Below are positions 11,622-23,076 of a DNA stretch of 64,000 nucleotides, in pieces (within the stretch, counting starts at the first letter, position 1; every line of letters begins with the position of its first letter). The translations under genes and the position numbers were made by a program. The notes beneath the pieces are model-generated. The model was not told the DNA's origin, ran no database searches, and saw only the letters and a list, made by a program, of their open reading frames with translations. This stretch comes from Eutreptiella sp. 'Long Island Sound 2002' (lineage: Eukaryota; Euglenozoa; Euglenophyceae; Eutreptiales; Eutreptiaceae): assembly GCA_964036045.1 (NCBI GenBank), contig OZ038401.1, positions 34,462,397 through 34,526,396 on the forward strand, written 5' to 3'.

Positions 11622-14600
11622 CTGCTGCAGTCCCAGCGCTGTCCCAACCGAAGTCACCAGGGTACTCACCAGTCAAGTAATCAAAAACATAGCTGTCCGC
11701 AGTGTTGGGGCCCAACCACTTCTTGCGGTCAAGACCATACCAGCTAGACAAATCCACCTACGGGGTGGCCTCCTGCTTCTTCCCAGCAGCTGCGAACATG
11801 GCAACAGATGGCGTGGACTGGATGGCAATCTCAAGGGTCAACCCGTTCACCGCAAATGGATCAGCAATGTGGGAGGCCCAGTTCTCAACAGGGCCCTGGC
11901 CGGTGACGGCAGCCTGCACATAGTAGCCGAACTTGGAGAGCATCGCCAAACGGCCGCTCCTGATCTCCTTCACCTTCAGCTCGGCAGCCACATCAGGGTC
12001 GTCGGCCAAACCCAGAGGGTTAAATCACTTGCCACTAGGGTACACCAGATCAAGGTCTCGTCCACCGAATGGACCACCGATCACACGGTAAGCCTCGACG
12101 GCACCCATCAGGACAAGCTGGCAGGCCAACAAGGCAAGGATGGATCGCGCGCGCACCAACGCGGGGGCACCCATGTGGTTCAAGCCATAAGACTCAAAGA
12201 TCACGGCACCAGCCTTGAACCACACACCTTTGCTGGCACCATTGTCGATGGCAGTGTACTTCTGCAGCAGCTCGCAGGTTAGGCACTAGAGAGTACCCAG
12301 CATAGCCCAGCGATCGTGCAGCACCTCAGCCTTGCGGAGGCGCTCGATGGCATTGGGGTCTGCTGCAGGCCCAGCGCTGTCCCAACCGTAGTCACCAGGG
12401 TACTCACCGGTCAAGTAGTCTGGGACGCCGCTGCCCGCAGTGTTAGGGCCCAACCACTTCTTGCAGTCAGGGCCATACCAGCCAGACAAATCCACCTTGG
12501 GGCGGCAGCCGTCTACTTCCCAGCAGCTGCGAACATGGCAACTGATGGCGTGGACTGCATGGCAATCTCAAGGGTCAACCTGTTCACCCCAAATGGATCA
12601 GCAATGTGGGAGGCCCAGTTCTCAACAGGGCCCTGGCCGGTGACGGCAGCCTGCACATAGTAGCCGAACTTGGAGACCATCGCCAAACGGCCGCTCCTGA
12701 TCTCCTTCACCTTCAGCTCGGCAGCCACATCAGGGTCGTCGGCCAAACCCAGAGGGTTAAATCACTTGCCACTAGGGTACACCAGATCAAGGTCTCGTCC
12801 ACCGAATGGACCACCGATCACACGGTAGGCCTCGACGGCACCCATCAGGACAAGCTGGCAGGCCAACAAGGCAAGGATGGATCGCGCGCGCACCAACGCG
12901 GGGGCACCCATGTAGTTCAAGCCATAAGACTCAAAGATCACGGCACCAGCCTTGAACCACACACCTTTGCTGGCACCGTTGTCGATGGCAGTGTACTTCT
13001 GTAGCAGCTCGCGGGTTAGGCACCACAGAGTACCCAACATAGCCCAGCGATCGTGCAGCACCTCAGCCTTGCGGAGGCGCTCGATGGCCTTAGGGTCTGC
13101 TGCAGGCCAAGCATTGTCCCAACCGTAGTCACCAGGGTACTCACCGGTCAAGTAGTCTGGGACGCCGCTGCCTGCAGTGTTAGGGCCCAACCACTTCTTG
13201 CAGTCAGGGCCATACCAGCCAGACAAATCCACCTTGGGGCGGCGGCCGTCTACTTCCCAGCAGCTGCGAACATGGCAACTGATGGCGTGGACTGCATGGC
13301 AATCTCAAGGGTCAACCTGTTCACCGCAAATGGATCAGCAATGTGGGAGGCCCAGTTCTCAACAGGGCCCTGGCCGGTGACAGCAGCCTGCACATAGTAG
13401 CCGAACTTGGAGACCATCGCCAAACGGCCGCTCCTGATCTCCTTCACCTTCAGCTCGGCAGCCACATCAGGGTCGTCGGCCAAACCCAGAGGGTTAAATC
13501 ACTTGCCACTAGGGTACACCAGATCAAGGTCTCGTCCACCGAATGGACCACCGATCACACGGTAAGCCTCGATGGCACCCATCAGGACAAGCTGGCAGGC
13601 CAACACGGCAAGGATGGACTGGGCGCGCACCAACGCGGGGGCACCCATGTAGTTCAAGCCATAAGACTCAAAGATCACGGCACCAGCCTTGAACCACACA
13701 GCTTTGCTGGCACCATTGTCGATAGAGGTGTACTTCTGCAGCAGCTCGCAGGTTAGGCACTAGAGAGTACCCAACATAGCCGAGGCGCTCGATGGCATTG
13801 GGGTCTGCTGCAGGCCCAGCGCTGTCCCAACCGTAGTCACCAGGGTACTCACCGGTCAAGTCTGGGACGCCGCTGCCTGCAGTGTTAGGGCCCAACCACT
13901 TCTTGCAGTAAGGGCCATACCAGCCAGACAAATCCACCTTGGGGCGGCGGCCGTCTACTTCCCAGCAGCTGCGAACATGGCAACAGATGGCGTGTACTGG
14001 GTGGCAATCTCAAGGATCAACCTGTTCACCCCAAATGGATCAGCAATGTGGGAGGCCCAGTTCTCAACAGGGCCCTGGCCGGTGACGGCAGCCTGCACAT
14101 AGTAGCCGAACTTGGAGACCATCGCCAAACGGCCGCTCCTGATCTCCTTCACCTTCAGCTCGGCAGCCACATCATGGTCGTCGGCCAAACCCAGAGGGTT
14201 AAATCACTTGCCACTAGGGTACACCAGATCAAGGTCTCGTCCACCGAATGGACCACCGATAACACGGTAAGCCTCGATGGCACCCATCAGGACAAGCTCG
14301 CAGGTCAACAAGGCAAGCATGGCCTGGGCGCGCACCAACGCGGGGGCACCCATGTAGTTCAAGCCATAAGACTCAAAGATCACGGCACCAGCCTTGAACC
14401 ACACACCTTTGCCGGCACCATTGTCGATGGCAGTGTACTTCTGTAGCAGCTCGCGGGTTAGGCACCAGAGAGTACCCAACATAGCCCAGCGATCGTGCAG
14501 CACCTCAGCCTTGCGGAGGCGCTCAATGGCCTTGGGGTCTGCTGCAGGCCCAGCACTGTCCCAACCGTAGTCACCAGGGTACTCACCGGTCAAGTAGTCT

Positions 14601-15338
14601 AGGACGCCGCTGCCTGCAGTGTTAGGGCCCAACCACTTCTTGCAGTCAGGGCCATACCAGCCAGACAAATCCACCTTGGGGCGGCGGCCGTCTATTTCCC
14701 AGCAGCTGCGATCATGGCAACTGATGGCGTGGACTGCATGGCAATCTCAAGGGTCAACCTGTTCACCGCAAATGGATCAGCAATGTGGGAGGCCCAGTTC
14801 TCAACAGGGCCCTGGCCGGTGACGGCAGCCTGCACATAGTAGCCGAACTTTGAGAGCATCGCCAAACGGCCGAACCTGATTCCCTTCACCTTCAGCTCGG
14901 CAGCCACATCAGGGTCGTCGGCCAAACCCAAAGGGTTAAATCACTTGCCACTAGGGTACACCAGATCAAGGTCACGTCCACCGAATGGAACACCGTTCAC
15001 ACGTTAAGCCTCGATGGCACCCATCAGGACAACCTGGCAGGCCAACACGGTAAGGATGGACTGGGCGCGCACCAACGCGGGGGGACCCATGTAGTTCAAG
15101 CCACTAGACTCGAAGACCATGGCACCAGCCTTGAACCACACACCTTTGCTGGCACCATTGTCGATGGTAGTGTACTGCTGTAGCAGCTCGCGGGTCAGGT
15201 ACCAGAGAGTACCCAACATAGCCCAGCGATCGTGCAGCGCCTCAGCCTTGCGCAGGCGCTCGAAGGTCTTGGGGTCTGCTGCAAGCCCAAGCCTAGCACT
15301 GTTCCAACCGTAGTCACCAGGGTACTCACCGGTCAAGT
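11622..15338 (-). pseudogene. Tandem light-harvesting chlorophyll a/b-binding polyprotein array (decayed)
   Basis: Minus-strand, head-to-tail LHC units of about 737 bp: a 5'-partial unit at 14675-15338, then 13938-14674, 13233-13937, 12496-13232 and 11758-12495, and an N-terminal stub at 11622-11757. Each full unit has the LHC signatures [23 protein letters not shown], a first-helix ligand motif [12 protein letters not shown], and a third-helix motif [14 protein letters not shown]. The family inserts in thylakoid membranes and binds chlorophyll and carotenoids as antenna protein. Every full unit has an in-frame TGA at [11 protein letters not shown], where the copy at 34335 reads GKQFDPLGL. 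Most also have TAG and a one-base linker deletion that puts the next unit out of frame. Unit 13233-13937 lacks about 32 further bases. No transit peptide is visible. Family identity is sure; pseudogene status is strongly supported. Confidence 0.9.
11758..12495 (-). pseudogene. LHC unit with the ancestral 738-bp spacing
   Basis: This unit is 738 bp (246 codons) to the next VDLS start, so its linker (GKKQEATP, then TAG, then VDLSSW) stays in frame, unlike the 737-bp neighbours. It shares their internal TGA. It compares well with the GKQKEPQVDLSDW linker at 33922-34442 and shows how consecutive antenna units were originally joined by a short hydrophilic linker. Confidence 0.75.
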
Positions 15339-15740
15339 GGTGGGGGAGGCAGCACGACACTGTGCGAAGCAATCTACACGACATCCCCCGCACTACCCTA
15401 CCCTTCGCTGTTCTACCCCTCTGCGTGGGTTGTGTTGGGCCGTGCCCCCCCTAGTGTCGTTGCCCTGTCCCCTCGTCCTACTCTAGGCCCCGTTGTCTGG
15501 GCACTAAGCACGACACTATGCTAAGCAATTTGCACAACATCCCCTGCCCCACCCTACCCTTCCCTTTACTGTCCCTGTGCCCGGCTGTGTTGGACCACCC
15601 CTCCCCCCCCCCGGTGTTCTGGCCCTGTCCCCCCGTCCTCCTCTACCCCCCCCCTCTGTCTGTGCGCGCACTGTGCAAAGCAACATGCATGGCATACCCG
15701 CTCCCACCCCTCCCTCTCCCTTTCGGTGCATGTTCCTGGG
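15339..15740. other. C-rich low-complexity spacer
   Basis: About 400 bp of pyrimidine-rich plus-strand sequence between LHC and binding-protein homology. It contains repeats of a motif like GCACGACACTGTGCGAAGCA at about 15351, 15508 and 15665, related to motifs in 17270-17500 and 36050-37300. No gene is visible. It could be remnant intron sequence on the minus strand, but no clear splice pair was found at the LHC edge. Confidence 0.5.
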
Positions 15741-16715
15741 ACTTCGCCAGTGCCCTGCTGAACGTATATGCCCCTACGCTGTATGTTTCGTCGATCAGAA
15801 GGTTGACATTCGCCAGTGCCGTATGTAGCCCCGATGGCGTATTGAACTTCATATCTGTATTCGTGCTTCCAACCAACTGTGCACCAGCATCACGAAGGTA
15901 GTAATGCTTGTACGCTGCATTGGTGATCACCCACTCCTTGCTCCAGCTGGAGTAGTAAGCCCATGCTACAACAGGCTTAGCGCTGTGTTCCGACACCTGT
16001 TTGCGGTGGCACAAATAGCGGTCTCGAATGCCTTCAAACACCTGCATGGCCTCGGCCTCCTTATTGAAGAAAAACGACATGAACTCAACCCATTGCGCTC
16101 GTTGCAGTGGTCCAGGATCAGCAGATGCCCTGATGGCAATGCTCTTGCTGTGCGTGCTCGCCGAAAATTGGAACAACGCACCCACCTGTTGTATCTGTGA
16201 CGCTCGTTTCGCTGCATCTCCACCCCAGGCTGGTTCCATGGCAGTCACCTCCCCTTCCTCCACCAAATACTGAAAACACGGCAATTGGGCCCACTGGGTC
16301 TGCATGTAACGCACCGCCAGGCGTTCCCCAAGCAGCTCCACCGGCCCTTGTGCCGAGCTATCCTCAACCGCGACCTTTGACGAAGGAATGCTGAACATCT
16401 TGTAACCATCATATCCAGATGGTGCGGGTGTTCTGCACTGATACAACACGTACTTCTCGTTGGCCTGCAGATTGTGCACAACCTTGTAGTGGTTGTGGTA
16501 CGATACGTTGTAATCCCCTGCATGATCCGCTGTGAGCTTGTGAGGGAAGTAGTCAATGCTGCCGTTGTAGTTGGCAACACATGACGTCAACGTGCAGCTG
16601 TCCGCCCGAGGGGTCGCTGGAAGAGTGGGATCGACGCAGCTGCTCGGCTGCTGTATCACCTGGCGCTCCGTCGATAGTTGCCGGAGCCACGTGCGATCGT
16701 GCACATTGCTGACCC
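15741..16715 (-). pseudogene. Periplasmic-binding-protein-like (TroA/Fe-B12 type) domain, downstream copy
   Basis: Open minus-strand stretch of about 320 codons. Recognisable parts in order are a Cys-containing N-terminal section (SCVDPTLPATPRADSCTLTSC), KMFSIPSSKVAVEDSSAQGP, a long helix-rich middle with FFFNKEAEAMQVFEGIRDRY, then WSKEWVITNAAYKHYYLRDAGAQLV and a final strand NVNLLIDETYSVGAYTF. This resembles algal proteins with iron-siderophore or cobalamin binding-protein folds, which bind substrate outside a membrane; the assignment is from memory of the family, not a search. Homology stops near 15741 inside the C-terminal region, where the copy at 16720-17083 continues. The copy is thus truncated and continues into C-rich spacer. 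It could be an exon rather than a broken gene. Confidence 0.5.
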
Positions 16716-17083
16716 GGCTGAATCACCGTGATCAGATCCTCCAGCACAATGTCAGCCTCAACCAGTGCTCCAGTAAACCAGTCCTGCCCATAATTGGCAT
16801 TGATTAAATGATCGAACCGCCAGACAGCCCCATTCTGCACAAACTTCAGCATGGAATTCTCCTGCAGGCCATAGTCATCCAGGAACTTGCTGAAGGTATA
16901 TGCCCCTGCGCTGTATGTCTTGTCGATCAGAATGTCCACATTCGCCAGTGCCGCATGTAGCCCCGATGGCGTATTGAACTTCATATCTGTATTCGTGCTT
17001 CCAACCAACTGTGCACCAGCATCACGATGGTAGTAATGCTTGTACGCTGCATTGGTGATCACCCACTCCTTGCTCCCTCCTTG
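16716..17083 (-). pseudogene. Periplasmic-binding-protein-like domain, upstream copy (C-terminal part)
   Basis: Carries the last ~120 codons of the same domain: WVITNAAYKHYYHRDAGAQ, then DILIDKTYSAGAYTF, a C-terminal section absent from the other copy (SKFLDDYGLQENSMLKFVQ) and VLEDLITVIQPG. A one-base shift near 16715 separates it from the following copy, whose frame resumes at HDRTWLRQLSTERQ. The two copies were therefore a tandem two-domain (polyprotein-like) gene, now frameshifted. Homology begins abruptly at 17083 next to G-rich (minus-strand) spacer; an intron boundary is possible but unproven. Confidence 0.5.
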
Positions 17084-17540
17084 TGTGCCCTTTCCCCCTC
17101 GCTGTCCCTTCCTACCTTTGTCCTTTTGGCCAGCGCGAGCACGGTGCGCAATGTGCGAGGCAGCCCTCCCACCCCCTCTCTTCCCTCTCTCTCCGCTCTG
17201 CCCCCTGGCCCTGGCCTGCCCCTTGTCTGCTCATCCTCTCTCACCCTCCCCTGCCCCTCTTTTCGCGCGACACTACGCACGACACTATGCCAGCAATTTG
17301 CACGCATGTTGCACGGCACACTCACCCCATCTCTCTTGCCCTGCCCCCTGGCGTCCCGGCCCTCCCCTCCCCCTCTGCCGCGCTGCCCTCGCCCTTCCGT
17401 TGGGCGCCCCACGCTGCACGGTGCATGACACATTGCAGAGCAATTTGCAGAGCACAATGCACGACACAATGCAGGACAAGACGCAAGCAGTTTGCATGCA
17501 CGTTACACGGCACGCACCTGGGTTCCCAGCGTTATCCTTT
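17084..17540. other. C-rich spacer, possible minus-strand intron
   Basis: Pyrimidine-rich spacer related to 15339-15740 and 35560-37520. Read on the minus strand it would start at CCCAG|GTGCGTGCCGTG near 17514 and end at an AG just before the binding-protein homology at 17083, which is the layout of a spliceosomal intron. No transcript evidence is available, so this is only a suggestion. Confidence 0.35.
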
Positions 17541-17549
17541 ACGTCGAGT

Positions 17550-17745
17550 CGCTGTGGCTGCCCGCTGCTGCCACAGCCCTTGCAGGAGCCGCTGCTGCGG
17601 GCGGCGATGTCAAATGCCGCGGGGGGCGCGGCCCTGGCAGGCCCCGGCTGCCCCCCAGCCAGGGTTTCACTGTGCCCCCCGCGGCGCCTGGTCGCCAGGG
17701 GGGATCCATCACAAAAACCTGCAAGAAATCGAAAAAAAATAGACT
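17550..17745. repeat. GC-rich ~190-bp module, copy 1
   Basis: Contains CTGCCACAGCCC, a GCCGCGGGGGGCGCGGCCCT box, and ends CGAAAAAAAATAGAC. The same module occurs twice at 37540-37930. On the minus strand two frames are open and Ala/Gly/Pro/Arg-rich, so coding is undecidable from sequence alone. It sits between the C-rich spacer and a TA tract in both paralogous blocks. Confidence 0.6.
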
Positions 17746-17751
17746 TATATA

Positions 17752-17796
<45 letters not shown>
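17746..17796. repeat. (TA)n microsatellite
   Basis: TA tract at the 3' end of LINE copy B. Confidence 0.95.
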
Positions 17797-17800
<4 letters not shown>

Positions 17801-20800
17801 ATAGTCATAGTCATAACCACTTATCATGCCGTCTACTGGAGTTACCGGGCATCTCGCGCCGACAGGTGGTTCCTGCCTCGCTCGATCCCGTGGGTCCCAG
17901 GGCTGCCTGAGGTGGCCCACAGCATGACGGAGGACCCAGAGGACCGGGGATACTGGTCAACCAGGCTTTGGGGGCAGTGGCAACTGCAAAGCGTTAGCAT
18001 TAGCAACGGCGACGGACGCTGGCCCGTTTGTTCGCCGGGGGTAAGGGGGCAAGGCAAAGCAGCGCAGCAGCATCGCAACAAGCAGAAAGCAAGGGCATCT
18101 CTGTCCGTCGCAAAGCGGCAACCAAGGAACAAAGCAGCACACATGCGGCGAAGCGAGAGCTGACCCTCCGTCGTTCGCGTACCCCCGCCACCGTGGAGAC
18201 ATCCATCACCCATGACCCCATGGAATCCATTGCCGTCTGCGTCCTCGAAACTGCCCACCACCCCTGACTCCACGTATCCCTCTGCCAGCACGCAATAGCC
18301 CGTATGTGCATAGCCAGGATTTCTGGGAGGCTCCAGCCTAGCCTGGCCCTCAGCTTTCATCGCCCCCATGTCTCCACAATGTACGCCACCGACCCACGGC
18401 ACCATCCCCCTAGTATAGTACAGAAACACGGTACCAATTCCACGTCCCCGTGGCCCTGAGCTGTTCCCACACCCCAGATATATACCATGCCGGCACCCCA
18501 TGTCAGGGGCCAGCGCCCAATCTGCTTCGAGGTATCCACTTGCCCACATATAATATATCTTGAGGGTCTACAGGGGGGGACGCCGGCCGCTACGCGACGG
18601 GAGTGGCGCAACCCGTGTATATCGCTGGCTGGGATTCGGGCTGGTGGGTGCCGTAGCTTGGTTATCGACCCCCTGTAGGGGTACCCACCAGAGGCTCGCC
18701 CCGGGCCGTGGTAACCAGGTGCACCTCATCTGGCCCACATACATTGCCCTGGCGCCTACCCTTGACCCTTACCTGCACTGATTGGCCAGCTTCCGTGGTT
18801 GCGCCTCTTCCGCCACAGCAGCGGCCAGGCCGCAGGTTCGGCCCCCACCGACGACGTGGCGAGCCTACTTATAGCATTGGCCCGCGCGTCACCCCCCGGA
18901 CCACTCAGCATGCCGCTCCTCTGCCCTCCTCGCCTCTGGCCGACCGGACTGGCGCCCCCCAGGGGTAAGCCGTTACAGTGGTGAGGCGACCGCATACTCT
19001 TCGCTACGACGCCGAGCAGTACCGCTGTTGCCACGCCGACGCCACCTGCGAGCCGCCACGACACGCACCACCGCAACCACAAGGCCATGGTCAGAGGTTA
19101 GCCTATGTACATGCCCGCAGGCACGGTCCCTCTAGTTTGTTAACGGGGCCAGGGGATGCCCCCGCGCTCCCCCTGAGTTGTTAGAGGGGTCAGGGGGACA
19201 CCCCAGTACCGCCATGCAACCCCGTAGCGCCCCCACTGTACGGCCCTCCAGTACCGCCGCGCACCCTCGCCATACGGTCCCCAGTACCGCCGCGCATACC
19301 CCCACTACGCCAGTACACCGTCATCTGGAACTTCCCCGCTGCTCCCCCACTGTACGATTCCCCAGTACCGCCGCGTACCCCCAGCGTACGGATCCCAGTA
19401 CCGCCGCGTTTACCCCCAAGACTCCAGTACGCCGTCACCTGGAACTCCACGTGCCCCCCGTGAGTGCCCCTCCCAGGCTGCCACGCCATCCCCACGACGC
19501 TCGCCATACTGTCCCCCTGACGACCCCACTGTCATATCCTTCCACGCACACATCTTCGCCTCGTCGCCGCTCCCGGGGCCTGCAGGCTGACCCCGCAACC
19601 CCGTGTAACACTCCCAGGGGGCGCCGCAACGCCGTAACCCCCAGACAACTCCGTGCACCCCCGGTGTATCCCGAGCAACCACTCCCACTACTGCCGTAGC
19701 CGGGCCGCCAGTAGAGACCCCGGTGCCATGGGAATACCCTACAGGATTTTGGGCCTTATTACCCTGGTCGGGACGACCCATGACACCTCACTGTTGTACG
19801 CGGCGACCCGGGGCAGGCGGGTGAAGCATCCCTGTCCGACCCTCATGCACGGGGGCAGTACGGCTCACCATCAGGCCGGCACGACCTGTCACATCGCGTT
19901 GGCCGTCATACGCCGCCTGCCAGTACCGCACAATCAGGCCGCGAAGGCACTGCTTCTCAGGCGCTACCCCCTCCGCTGCGTCCAGCGTAGGGACGGTAGC
20001 TGGTGCACCCACAATTCCCAACCCCATCAATCTGCACCCCCGGGCCCCACCACGCCGTCACCATTTCCTCCGCAATGCCACAACCAGAGTATCCGTGAGT
20101 CGCCCTCCAGAGCCGCCCACCACAGCATCAGGGGCAGGGCCGCAGACGGCGCTCCAGGGCACCGTACCCTTCCTCTCGGAAGCTCTTCAGGCCATCCTGG
20201 ATAGTCTTCCAGGCACTTGAGGACATCTGCCCAGAGTGCCGCAGTGCCCACCTCGCCTTAGGCCACCCCCTATCGGCACGCTCCTTACATGTCCCGCACA
20301 GCGGGGCGGAGGCACACTGATGAACCCAAACTGACACCGTTTCCCCGCACCCGTGGCATCGCTGCGGAAGCACAGACCGCGATGGAACGCAGCTACCCTC
20401 ACAACACTGCGACCACAGGTCCTGCCATACATCGCAGCACGCGTCCTGGAGCCCGAGCAAAGCCCTCGCCAGCGTGCGTGCCGTGGCACAACTGAGGAGG
20501 CTGCGCCTCGCTTCCTCCCACGTGGACACCGGGCGGAGTATCGGTCGCCCGTCGGGCATCACCGGCAGGCTCTCAAGCAGCCGGGGCCACCGCGCCACTT
20601 TGGGGCTGCGCGTGCCATGCGCCAGGAGCTCCCAACCGTAGTCCCGTAAGACCTCCCCGATGACATCAACCCCGTCCTGCTCCGGGCCCCTGGCGGAAGC
20701 CATAACCAAGCGTTGTCCTCCCGCCCGAGTCTCAATGACCGCCTCGAGGCCCAGGGTGTCAAGGGTGTGACGGGCATCGGCAGCCACGTGGTCGTCCCCT

Positions 20801-23009
20801 TCCGGCAGAGAGAACATGGCCTCCGTGACGTGGCCCTGCGCGTCGTTGCCCTGTACCCGTGCCAGCTGCTTGGGGCCCACTAACACTGCCATGGACCGCT
20901 GCTCCGTGACCGCTGGTACGGCTCGTCGCAGCTGCCGGTCATACAGCCACAACGTACCCACGTCAAGTACGACAGCCACCGCCAGGATTGGGAGACTGCA
21001 CAGAGGTTGCTGAAGGACCGGCAACACCTCGCGAGGCAAGCCCATGACGTTCCCCACAGCTGGATGGTTGGCGTACACCTGAAGCCAGGGATCACTCTGG
21101 CCGTCAGGGCTTCTCACCTTGGTACCACGCACCTGGGCCCACGACTGCGCCGACACCACGCGGGACCACTCCCTGAATGTCGTGATGTCCCGCGCCACCC
21201 AGGAACCGATCCACTGGTCGAAGGCCTGCGCCATCGCCGTTATCCAGTGAGGGAACAAGGACAGGGCCTCGTCATGCTCGATGCACGACCGCGACACCAG
21301 CAGTGCGTGCAGCGGTGCCCTCCGAAAGGTTGCCCGCAGGTCGCCGAGGAGGCTGGCAAACGGGTTCCACGGCGGACGCTGCACGATCCTCCCTGCCGGC
21401 GGGCAGAAGGGTGTGTCACCGCGCAGGAACGCGTATACCGCTCTCCTTCGATCTTGCATTGGCAGCTGCATGATCTGGGTGAGCCGATGGTTCCTGCGGG
21501 CATACACATCTTCCCCAATCTGGACCATGTCCTCCACAAAGAGCCTGGCCTTGGCAGGGCCCCGGGACGACGCCGCTCGCACCGCAGCGAACAGCCGCTT
21601 CAGGTCCCCGGGGACGACACCCGCCATCAGGGACTCAGTCCACCTGCAGCCGTGCTCCCTCCACGCCACGAACTCCACCGCCCTGTCCATCAGGGGTAGC
21701 TCCGCCGTGAACTCCTCCACACGCCTGCACAGGAGCCCAGCCACCTCCTCGTCTCGCGCACACAGTAGGCGCATGTGGCCAATGTCCTCCTCCGGCCCCC
21801 CACAGAAGATACAGCGGTGGGCTGGTATTGCCATACGCGTGAGCTTCTCCCTCCACCGTCGCATGACCTGCACGGTGGACAAGCGACCGTCACGTGCCCG
21901 CAGCATATTTCTGTGCGTTGGGCCGTGGTGTACAGCTCCCAGGGGCATCGCCTCGCAGGCGCCAGCCAGTGGCGTGTGCGCCCTGGTGCGAGCCGCTAGC
22001 GAACGCCACTCCATCTCCCGGACTTGCTGAAGGGCTTGCATGGATGGCACACGCGGCTCGAGCTCACCATTATCCCCCGGCACCAAGGGAATGGCGTGCT
22101 CCTTTGGCAGGACAAGATGGACAGGCGGGGCCATTGCACGGGCCGCGGCAGAGTCCGGTGCCTCGAGCGGGACCGCCGCCAAGTGCGAGCTCTGCCTCAC
22201 CACCCAGTGGTGCGGCCCCCCAACTCGGCGCGGCAGCCGCCGCAGCCCCTCCACTATCCAGCTCAGTGCGTGCTGATTGACCAGATGTGATGTCGGCCCC
22301 TTGATGCCACGGTACAGGGCCTCCTGCGCCCTGCGGAGATGCGCTCCTATGACGGACGCATCCACCACGTGTACCGTGCACGCTGACCGGGGCGTGTGCA
22401 ACAAGTACGCCGCCGCGCCAATGATCTCTGCCTCCGGGACCGTGCCGTAGATGGCACCCGTCCACGTGGGGATTCCGTGGCTGGCCACCGCCACGTTTGT
22501 GGCGTCGTCTCCCTGGGGCGACGCGTCAGACGATGTGACTTTAGTCGCCACCGGCACCCAGCAGTACCGGTGGGGCTCCAGCCACGCCACGTCGGAGTGG
22601 GGGCTCTGCACCACCTTTCCCAGGGACGCCGCACTGGAGGCCGTGAGCTCCGGGGACAGGACCACCCTCGGTCGATACACCGCATGCGGTCTCCAGGCCA
22701 GGTCACATCCGCAGACTGACTTTATGGCGTCCAGGGCGGTGGTATACTCCGCTCCCCAAACTGTTGCGGAGCAGGAAGGCCGGTATACCACCACAGACCC
22801 CTGCTCCACTGCGCCGCCATCACGCAACGACGTGACGGCGACGTGCGGATCGTGCGGCACGTTGGACATCCGGACCACTTCCGGGACCGAGTACTCATCC
22901 GGATCCGGGTTTGGGCCTGCCGGCAGCAGAAGAACAATTGCCCATTCGCTGCACTTGTGCACCGCCGCGCACGCCCTGGAAAACGCTGGCCGCCCGTGCA
23001 CAACCCACA

Positions 23010-23010
<1 letters not shown>
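17797..23010 (-). mobile_element. LINE copy B: 5'-truncated, ~5.2 kb
   Basis: Minus-strand copy of the 3' ~5.2 kb of the LINE, from codons equivalent to about 55370 of copy D to the 3' tail complement at 17797. TA tracts bound it on both sides. It contains the C-terminal part of ORF2 with no stop or frameshift, and a ~2.3 kb 3' non-coding region at 17797-20127 with the CCAGTACCGCCGCG tandem motif near 19200-19430. Sequence is very close to copy D, so the insertion looks recent. Confidence 0.9.
20128..23010 (-). CDS. LINE ORF2 C-terminal part (RNase H and zinc motifs), intact but 5'-truncated
   Basis: About 960 uninterrupted codons, ending at TGA 20128-20130 after GYGALERRLRPCP. Visible parts in order: an RNase HI domain with acidic residues in SSDASPQGDD, PEAEIIGAAAYL and VVDASVIGAHL, and a final PDSAAARAM; a CCHC zinc motif CIFCGGPEEDIGHMRLLC; a ~500-residue region of unknown role; and a C-terminal CX2C...CX2C pair (CHGCGETVSVW, then CGTC). 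RNase H removes RNA from the RNA:cDNA hybrid during reverse transcription. Frame preservation makes this the reference for correcting copy D, which has a two-base deletion near 57448 and an extra G near 58216. It has no start of its own, since it is truncated at the TA tract. Confidence 0.85.
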
Positions 23011-23050
<40 letters not shown>

Positions 23051-23076
23051 TATTGTTGTTGTTGTTGTTGTTGAAG
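23011..23076. repeat. (TA)n followed by (GTT)n microsatellite
   Basis: About 40 bp of TA repeats running into seven GTT-type repeats at the 5'-truncated end of LINE copy B. Confidence 0.9.

Noticed and set aside
11622-15338. Selenocysteine or variant-code reading of the LHC TGA
   Set aside because: The better preserved copy at 34335 has CAA (Gln) there, and the array also has TAG and frameshifts in its linkers. Decay is simpler, though not excluded without peptides.
15741-17083. Bacterial contamination as source of the binding-protein domain
   Set aside because: It is embedded between eukaryotic LHC sequence and LINE sequence in a structure partly repeated elsewhere in the window, with no bacterial gene neighbours.
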